This document shows, in pieces, positions 58,517 to 64,000 of a stretch of DNA of 64,000 bases (its first letter is position 1; each line of letters begins with the position of its first letter). The stretch covers positions 2,480,001 through 2,544,000 of the forward strand of contig NZ_CP069421.1 of NCBI RefSeq assembly GCF_018118585.1, given 5' to 3'. The notes under the pieces were generated by a model. The model saw nothing but the letters and a program-made list of their open reading frames with translations. It ran no database searches and had not been told where the DNA came from. Position numbers and translations under genes: made by a program. Source of the DNA: Aristaeella lactis (GTDB taxonomy: Bacteria > Bacillota > Clostridia > Christensenellales > Aristaeellaceae).

Positions 58517-59701
58517 TTAATGATGGAAAAGCCTCATGTGGGTGAAGGCCATGGTCATGCCGTATTTGTCGCAGCACTCGATGACCGCGTCATCACGGAT
58601 GGATCCGCCGGGCTCTGCGATATACTTCACGCCGCTCTTGTAAGCGCGCTCAATGTTGTCGCTGAAGGGGAAGAAGGCATCGGAACCCAGGGCCACGTTC
58701 TGCCGGGTGTCCAGGAAAGCGCGCTTCTCCGCGTCGGTCAGGGGAGCGGGCTGTTCAGTGAAATACTTCTGCCAGTTGCCGTCCGCGCAGACATCTTCCT
58801 CGTTCTGGTTGATGTAGCCGTCAATGACATTGTCCCGTTCAGGCCGGCCCAGGTCCGCGCGGAAGGGCAGGTTCAGGACTTTCTCATGCTGGCGCAGGAA
58901 CCAGGTGTCCGCCTTGGAACCGGCAAGACGGGTGCAGTGGATACGGCTCTGCTGGCCGGCACCAACGCCGATCGCCTGGCCGTCCACCGCGTAGCAGACG
59001 GAGTTGGACTGGGTGTACTTCAGGGTGATCAGGGCAATGATCAGGTCACGCACGGCGGAATCCGGCAGATCCTTGGTCTTCGTCACGATATCCGAGAGCA
59101 GCTCCCGGTTGATTTCGAAATTGTTGCGGCCCTGTTCGAAGGTGATGCCGAAAACCTGTTTGCGCTCCTGCACTTCCGGCACATAATCGGGATCGATCTC
59201 CACGATGTTGTAGTTGCCCTTGCGCTTCTGCTTCAGGATCTCCAGGGCTTCGGGCTCATAGCCGGGGGCAATGACGCCGTCGGACACTTCCCGCTTGATC
59301 ATCTTCGCGGTGGTCACGTCGCACACGTCGCTCAGGGCAACCCAGTCACCGAAGGAGCACATCCGGTCCGTACCGCGGGCACGGGCATAGGCGCAAGCCA
59401 GGGGAGAATCATCCAGGCCTTCGATATCATCCACAAAGCAGGCCTTTTTCAGGTCGGCGGAAAGCGGAATGCCGACCGCGGCGGAAGTGGGGCTCACATG
59501 CTTGAAGCTGGTCACGGCGGGCATGCCCAGGGCAGCCTTCAGTTCCTTCACCAGCTGCCAGCTGTTGAAGGCATCCAGGAAATTGATGAATCCGGGACGG
59601 CCGGACAGGATTTTGATGGGCAGTTCGCTGCCGTCATTCATGTAGATCTTCGCGGGTTTCTGGTTGGGGTTGCAGCCATACTTGAGCTCGAATTCTTTCA
59701 T
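58517..59701 (-). CDS. purH: AICAR formyltransferase (stand-alone)
   Basis: Transfers the formyl group from 10-formyl-THF to AICAR giving FAICAR, the ninth step of purine synthesis. It is only the transformylase half of the usual bifunctional PurH: 394 residues from MKEFELKYGCNPNQ, for which GGAGTCAGG precedes the ATG; a GTG six codons earlier is possible. Motifs include the substrate block VSPTSAAVG near 75 and the ATGxG-like KRAFLDTRQNVALGSDAFFPF near the end. The MGS-like cyclohydrolase domain is missing and its job is taken by the next gene upstream. Confidence 0.95.
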   Translation of the reverse strand: MKEFELKYGCNPNQKPAKIYMNDGSELPIKILSGRPGFINFLDAFNSWQLVKELKAALGMPAVTSFKHVSPTSAAVGIPLSADLKKACFVDDIEGLDDSPLACAYARARGTDRMCSFGDWVALSDVCDVTTAKMIKREVSDGVIAPGYEPEALEILKQKRKGNYNIVEIDPDYVPEVQERKQVFGITFEQGRNNFEINRELLSDIVTKTKDLPDSAVRDLIIALITLKYTQSNSVCYAVDGQAIGVGAGQQSRIHCTRLAGSKADTWFLRQHEKVLNLPFRADLGRPERDNVIDGYINQNEEDVCADGNWQKYFTEQPAPLTDAEKRAFLDTRQNVALGSDAFFPFSDNIERAYKSGVKYIAEPGGSIRDDAVIECCDKYGMTMAFTHMRLFHH

Positions 59702-59715
59702 TTTTCCTGACTCCT

Positions 59716-60435
59716 TCACTTGTTTTTATTCACGAGGCGGTTTTCGGCGGTTCCGGTCTTCAGGTCCACATAGCGGACATAAAGGCTGATCTTGTTCTGT
59801 TCATTCAGGTTCTTCCACAGGATATCGGTCATCTCGTCGATATCGTTGCTGACCGCGATGCGCTCCGGTTCTCCCTGGAAAGTCGGGATGGGGTTGCCGT
59901 CGCACACATACGTGTGAATGAAGTGGCCCAGTCCGTTCAGCGGCGCGTAGCTGTAGGTGTAGCGGTTGCAGGCGCTGCCTTCCGCGTCGGCGCTCTTGAG
60001 GATGCTCATCTGGTAGGTGAAATCTCCTTCACCGAAAGTCAGCATACCGCTGATGCGGGGCGTGAAGTTCGGGCCGTCCGGCTCAAACTCGCGGCTTTCC
60101 AGCGCGGCAGAGAAGGTTTTGCCTTCCTTCAGGCCGTCCCGGATTGTATCGGTCTGGTTGCCGTTGGTCACGATCAGGTTGTTTTCATAGGAACGGATCG
60201 CGGCGTAAATGATCAGGGAGGGGTCCTGGACCTTTGACGCGTCAAAAGGCTCGGTGAAGACTTCGCCATTCTTCTCGGTGAAGATACGGTTACGGCTGTT
60301 GTCGCTGCGGCCCATAATGAAATAGGCTGTCATGGCTTTTGTGCCGTCCGGCGTCTTGCCGATGATGATGCCGCGTCCGGGGTAGGTGTTGTCCTTCAGC
60401 AGTTCTTCAGGGGTAAAGATGCGGTAGATGTCCAT
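59716..60435 (-). CDS. purO: IMP cyclohydrolase of the archaeal PurO type
   Basis: Predicted to close FAICAR to IMP, the last step of the pathway. The 239 residues match the PurO family (PF07826) known first from methanogens: NTYPGRGIIIGKTPDG near 16-31, YFIMGRSDNSRNRIF near 38, SLIIYAAIRSY near 72, and RISGMLTFGEGDFTYQMSIL. It lies next to the AICAR formyltransferase and before purN, replacing the N-terminal half of PurH. The assignment rests on family resemblance and on the missing domain in the neighbour. Confidence 0.88.
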   Translation of the reverse strand: MDIYRIFTPEELLKDNTYPGRGIIIGKTPDGTKAMTAYFIMGRSDNSRNRIFTEKNGEVFTEPFDASKVQDPSLIIYAAIRSYENNLIVTNGNQTDTIRDGLKEGKTFSAALESREFEPDGPNFTPRISGMLTFGEGDFTYQMSILKSADAEGSACNRYTYSYAPLNGLGHFIHTYVCDGNPIPTFQGEPERIAVSNDIDEMTDILWKNLNEQNKISLYVRYVDLKTGTAENRLVNKNK

Positions 60436-60464
60436 AGGCTCCTCCTCGTTTCCATTCAGAATAA

Positions 60465-61073
60465 TTAATGAAGAATGATTTCTTTTGAAATCTTTTCAAC
60501 GCTTTGCGGCAGGATGATCCACTCTGCCTGTTCCATCACCCGGCGCTGCAGGGTTTCAGGCGTATCCTCCGGCAGGATATCCACTGCCTTCTGGGCAATG
60601 ATCTCTCCGCCGTCCGGAATCTCATTGACAAAGTGCACGGTCGCTCCTGTTACCTTTACGCCCCGGTCCAGCGCTGCCTGGTGCACCTTCAGGCCATAGA
60701 AGCCCGCGCCGCAGAAGCTGGGGATCAAGCTCGGATGGACGTTGATGATCCGGCGGGGATACAGTGTCGTAAAGTTCTCGGTCAGGATGCTCAGGAAACC
60801 GGCCAGCACGATCAGGTCAATCCGGTTCGTGGTCAGGGCGGCGATCAGCTGCTGCTCGAAAGGCAGCTGGCCTCCGCAGGCTTTCTTGTTGATTTCCAGG
60901 GCCGGAATGCCGGCTTTCTCAGCACGCTCCAGGGCATAGGCTCCGGAACGGTCGCTGATGACCAGTGCCACTTCCCCGTCCGGGATCTCTCCCCGGGCCG
61001 CGGCGTCCAGGATCGCCTGCAGGTTGGTTCCGCCTCCGGAAACCAGCACGGCAATACGGGCTTTTTTGCTCAT
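60465..61073 (-). CDS. purN: Phosphoribosylglycinamide formyltransferase PurN
   Basis: Uses 10-formyl-THF to formylate GAR. The ATG at 61073 has GGAGG five bases upstream; a GTG two codons earlier is less likely. The 202 residues include IAVLVSGGGTNLQAIL (phosphate loop), VLAGFLSIL near 90, the catalytic Asn and His in RIINVHPSLIPSFCG near 105, and HFVNEIPDGGEII near 136. It is between purM and the cyclohydrolase. Confidence 0.97.
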   Translation of the reverse strand: MSKKARIAVLVSGGGTNLQAILDAAARGEIPDGEVALVISDRSGAYALERAEKAGIPALEINKKACGGQLPFEQQLIAALTTNRIDLIVLAGFLSILTENFTTLYPRRIINVHPSLIPSFCGAGFYGLKVHQAALDRGVKVTGATVHFVNEIPDGGEIIAQKAVDILPEDTPETLQRRVMEQAEWIILPQSVEKISKEIILH

Positions 61074-61094
61074 ACGCACCTCCGTGTTTATTGA

Positions 61095-62135
61095 TCAGAC
61101 AATTGTGATCTTGTCTTCACTTTCAATGATCTCACCGATCACGTAAGCGTCCTCACCGTTCTCTTTCAGGATGCGGACCGCTTTCTCCGCGTCTTCCGCG
61201 GCCACAACGATGCTCATGCCCACACCCATGTTGAAGGTGTTGAACATATCCCGCTCGCTGATGCCGCCCTTTTCAGCGATCAGATCGAAGATCGGCAGCA
61301 CCTTAACACTGCTTCGCTCGATCTTCGCGCCAAGGCCGTCCGGAATGCTGCGCGGAATGTTTTCATAGAAGCCGCCGCCGGTGATATGGCTGATGCCCTT
61401 CACCGCGACTTCTTTCAGCAGGGCCAGCACGGGTTTCACATAAATGCGGGTGGGGGTCAGCAGGGTCTCGCCCAGGCTTTTGCCGTCCAGCTTCTCCACC
61501 GGGGAGGTCAGGTCCGCGTTTTCCACGTCGAACACCTTCCGCACCAGGGAGAAACCATTGGAATGAACACCGGTGGAAGGCAGCGCGATCACTACGTCCC
61601 CGGCTTTCATGGTCTTGTTGTCAATGATCTTAGCCCTGTCCACAATACCCGTGGAATAACCGGCCAGGTCATATTCCTCTTCAGGCATCATCCCGGGATG
61701 CTCCGCCGTTTCGCCGCCGATCAGCGCGCAGCCGGCCTGGACGCAGCCGTCGCAGACGCCCTTGACAATCTGCTCGATCCGCTCGGGAATGTTCTTTCCG
61801 CAGGCAATATAGTCCAGGAAGAACAGGGGTTCGGCGCCGCAGCAGATGATATCATTCACACACATGGCCACACAGTCAATTCCGATGGTGTCATGCTTGT
61901 CCATCAGCAGGGCGATCTTCAGCTTGGTGCCCACGCCGTCGGTGCCGGATACCAGCACCGGTTCTTTCATGCCGGTCAGATCCGGACGGAACAGTCCGCC
62001 GAATCCTCCCACATCGGAGAAGACACCGGGGGTCTCTGTTTTCCGGATATGCTTTTTCATCAGTTCGACCGACTTGTAGCCGGCAGTGATATCAACGCCA
62101 GCGGCGGCGTAGGCTTCGGATTTGGAATTCAGCAT
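61095..62135 (-). CDS. purM: Phosphoribosylformylglycinamidine cyclo-ligase
   Basis: Closes FGAM to AIR. The 346 residues begin with [22 protein letters not shown], the family pattern, followed by [39 protein letters not shown] and [20 protein letters not shown], all AIR synthase motifs. It follows purF after a 144-bp gap that contains no gene. Confidence 0.97.
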   Translation of the reverse strand: MLNSKSEAYAAAGVDITAGYKSVELMKKHIRKTETPGVFSDVGGFGGLFRPDLTGMKEPVLVSGTDGVGTKLKIALLMDKHDTIGIDCVAMCVNDIICCGAEPLFFLDYIACGKNIPERIEQIVKGVCDGCVQAGCALIGGETAEHPGMMPEEEYDLAGYSTGIVDRAKIIDNKTMKAGDVVIALPSTGVHSNGFSLVRKVFDVENADLTSPVEKLDGKSLGETLLTPTRIYVKPVLALLKEVAVKGISHITGGGFYENIPRSIPDGLGAKIERSSVKVLPIFDLIAEKGGISERDMFNTFNMGVGMSIVVAAEDAEKAVRILKENGEDAYVIGEIIESEDKITIV

Positions 62136-62279
62136 GGTGTTATTCCTTTCATCTCATGGTTGTGTTTATTCTTTCCCGCAACCTCAATCGTCGCATCTCG
62201 CCCTTGGAGCGGGCTCACTGCTCGTTTCGGTTGACTCGGTCGGCTCATTTCCGCCTTCGACGGACAGCCCACTGGGCTG
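62136..62279. other. Gene-free, GC-rich spacer between purF and purM
   Basis: No reading frame. It has an 8-bp hairpin GACAGCCC/GGGCTGTC (62263-62281) across the purF stop codon, and several short GAGC/GCTC pairs. Its sequence composition differs from the AT-rich spacers in the rest of the operon. Confidence 0.5.
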
Positions 62280-63710
62280 TCATTCGCCTTCCTCCCCATT
62301 CCAGCAGTAAGTGCACAGCTCGCAGGGATCAATACCGATGGCCTTGATCACGCCCTCGAGGGTCTGGAACTCCAGGGAAGCGAAGTTGAACTTCTTGCAG
62401 ATGCATTCCCGGAGGTTCTTGCCGCGCTCGGTGCTGCCGTCGGCATATTCATCGATGTGCTCGAAACCTTCCTCCCCTTCCAGCTCCAGGATCACCCGGC
62501 GGGCGATCAGCTCCAGGTCGCTGTTGGAGCGGGAGAAGTTCAGGTATTTGCAGGCGTACATAATGGGCGGGCAGGCACTGCGCATATGCACGGACTTGGC
62601 ACCGCTCTCGTACAGGAACTCAACGGTTTCCCTCAGCTGGGTACCCCGGACGATGGAGTCATCCACAAACAGCAGGTTCTTGTCCTTGATCAGTTCGTTC
62701 ACGGGAATCTGCTTCATCTTGGCAATCTTGTCCCGGTCCGTCTGGTTGGCCGGCATGAAGCTGCGGCTCCAGGTAGGGGTGTATTTAATGAAGGCACGGG
62801 CAAAGGGAACGCCGCTGCGGTTCGCGTAGCCAATGGCATGGGGCGTACCGGAATCCGGAACACCGCCGATGTAGTCGATCGGATCATTCCGGCCGGCGGC
62901 CTTGTCATTGTCCGCCATGATCGCGCCGTTGCGGTAGCGCATCTCTTCCACGTTCACCCCTTCATAGGTGGAGGTGGGATAGCCGTAATAGCTCCAGAGG
63001 AAGGAGCAGATCTTCTTTTTCTTTCCCGGAGGCACCAACTGGGTCATCTTGCTGGGGGTCAGTTCCACGATCTCCCCGGGGCCCAGTTCACGAACGTCTT
63101 CGTATCCGGTCTTATGGAAGGCAAAGGATTCAAAGGCCACGGCGTAGCTGTCATCCCGCTTGCCGATCGCCACGGGCAGGCGGCCCATGCGGTCCCGGGC
63201 GGCAATGATGGAACCCTTGTCCGTCAGGATCAGGATGGAAGCAGTGCCGATGATGGACTTCTGGGCGAACCGGATGCCCTCGGCAAAATTGCTCTTCTGG
63301 TTGATCAGCGCGCTGAGCAGCTCTGTCTGGTTGATCTTGCCGCCGGTCATGGAATCAAAATGACCGCCGCTGAAGCTGAGGTACTGATCGATCAGTTCAT
63401 CCGCGTTGTTGATCACACCGGTCATGCAGATGGCATAGGTGCCAAGATTGGACCTGATCAGCAGGGGCTGGGGATCCGCGTCGGAAATACATCCGATGGC
63501 GGAAGTGCCGCGCATTTCCTCAAAAATATGCTCAAACTTGGTCCGGAAAGGAGCGTTGCAGATATTATGAATCTTCCGCTGCAGACCGATCTCCTCATCC
63601 CACGCGGCCATACCGGCACGGCGTGTGCCCAGGTGGCTGTGGTAGTCTACACCGAAAAACACATCCAGCATGCAGTCCTTTTTGGATGTAATCCCGAAAA
63701 AACCGCCCAT
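62280..63710 (-). CDS. purF: Amidophosphoribosyltransferase-like protein lacking the catalytic Cys
   Basis: Position in the operon and overall fold say PurF, which makes phosphoribosylamine from PRPP and glutamine. The 476 residues contain the PRPP loop FVDDSIVRGTQL near 348-359 and Cys235, Cys380, Cys463 and Cys466, which fit the four iron-sulfur ligands of the Bacillus-type enzyme. But the N-terminus reads MGGFFGI where MCGIFGI is expected, so the glutaminase nucleophile is Gly; the Asn-Gly oxyanion pair (TGVIN at 97-101) and the SDSE block (NQTE) are also altered. The glutaminase site therefore looks inactive, so the protein may use free ammonia, or a canonical PurF may exist elsewhere. 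Confidence 0.85.
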   Translation of the reverse strand: MGGFFGITSKKDCMLDVFFGVDYHSHLGTRRAGMAAWDEEIGLQRKIHNICNAPFRTKFEHIFEEMRGTSAIGCISDADPQPLLIRSNLGTYAICMTGVINNADELIDQYLSFSGGHFDSMTGGKINQTELLSALINQKSNFAEGIRFAQKSIIGTASILILTDKGSIIAARDRMGRLPVAIGKRDDSYAVAFESFAFHKTGYEDVRELGPGEIVELTPSKMTQLVPPGKKKKICSFLWSYYGYPTSTYEGVNVEEMRYRNGAIMADNDKAAGRNDPIDYIGGVPDSGTPHAIGYANRSGVPFARAFIKYTPTWSRSFMPANQTDRDKIAKMKQIPVNELIKDKNLLFVDDSIVRGTQLRETVEFLYESGAKSVHMRSACPPIMYACKYLNFSRSNSDLELIARRVILELEGEEGFEHIDEYADGSTERGKNLRECICKKFNFASLEFQTLEGVIKAIGIDPCELCTYCWNGEEGE

Positions 63711-63858
63711 AGTTATTGAACCTCCGGTTTTATATCAATTCATAATTCATCATTCACAATTCATAATTCGGACCACTTTGCCGTTTCTGTCCTGTGAAAG
63801 ATGTTCCTGATTACGTTTAAGTAATCATAATTCTGAATTCTTAATTCTGAATTCTGAA
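63711..63858. repeat. AT-rich repeat spacer between purE and purF
   Basis: Contains copies of the TTCATAATTC unit at 63736-63770 and AATTCTGAATT copies at 63829-63860. No gene or terminator is evident. Confidence 0.7.
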
Positions 63859-64000
63859 TTAAAGCCGTTCGGCAATCCCGGCGTCCTTTGCCAGGACCGC
63901 TTCCGCGTCGGCTTTGCGCTTCGCGTCCAGCTTCGCAGCCAGGTCCGCGTCTTCCACGGCCAGGATCTGCGCCGCCAGCAGGGCCGCGTTCGCCCCGCCG
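63859..64000 (-). CDS. purE: 5-(carboxyamino)imidazole ribonucleotide mutase, C-terminus
   Basis: Only the last 47 codons are inside the window; the rest lies beyond the right edge. The readable end, GGANAALLAAQILAVED, then KLDAKRK and IAERL, matches the C-terminal helix of class I PurE with its characteristic GGxNAALLA. PurE converts N5-CAIR to CAIR. It is the most upstream purine gene visible and probably the head of the operon or close to it. Confidence 0.85.
   Translation of the reverse strand, partial: GGANAALLAAQILAVEDADLAAKLDAKRKADAEAVLAKDAGIAERL

Noticed and set aside
62280-63710. Calling the PurF-like gene a pseudogene
   Set aside because: The frame is intact, other motifs are well kept and the gene sits in the operon, so loss of the Cys seems to be a family trait.

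Overview
The window is a 64-kb piece of a moderately GC-rich, anaerobe-like Bacillota (Clostridia) chromosome. It carries a Clostridia-type adenylosuccinate synthetase and FGAM synthase, a formate-THF ligase beside the purine genes, a SpoIID-domain protein, AGGAGG ribosome binding sites and sigma-A promoters. Several glycoside hydrolases and three sugar ABC systems suggest a carbohydrate fermenter of a gut or rumen habitat; this is inference. I saw no phage genes, insertion sequences, CRISPR array, tRNA or rRNA.

Left part (1-14.8 kb, all minus strand): the 5' part of a PPi-dependent phosphofructokinase gene, purA, uvrA, a membrane GGDEF protein, tsaD, a DUF1461 membrane protein, prfB, secA and a large surface protein with Ig-like repeats and a charged cytosolic tail. 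Then a plus-strand branched-chain amino acid ABC operon (15.0-19.8 kb), two poorly known minus-strand genes (a zinc-ribbon membrane protein and a secreted orphan), and a feoAB fusion with a 53-residue Cys-rich partner gene.

Middle (24.7-43.3 kb): a sugar-catabolism region. A TIM-barrel isomerase-like gene is followed by minus-strand beta-glucosidase (GH1), an operon of binding protein, two permeases and an alpha-glucosidase (GH13), two more binding protein plus permease operons, a GH3 beta-glucosidase and a membrane acyltransferase. None of the three sugar transporters has its own ATPase gene, so a shared ATPase elsewhere is expected. Their promoter regions hold many AACGTT-centred operator-like palindromes, and two of the three share a folded 5' leader.

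Right part: a histidine phosphatase, a MATE exporter with a palindrome over its predicted start site, rarA overlapping a SpoIID-like gene, an unassigned structured RNA of about 300 nt (minus strand, own -10 box and terminator), a two-component system, and a purine operon read right to left: purE, purF-like, purM, purN, purO-type IMP cyclohydrolase, AICAR formyltransferase, purD, purL, fhs. fhs supplies the 10-formyl-THF used by PurN and the AICAR formyltransferase. The PurF-like protein lacks the catalytic N-terminal cysteine, and the usual PurH is split, with an archaeal-type cyclohydrolase doing the last step.

The least explained items are the structured RNA at 48.8-49.1 kb, the cysteine-less PurF, the PurA with an altered aspartate loop, the shared leaders and operators of the sugar operons, and four solute-binding proteins without lipobox cysteines.
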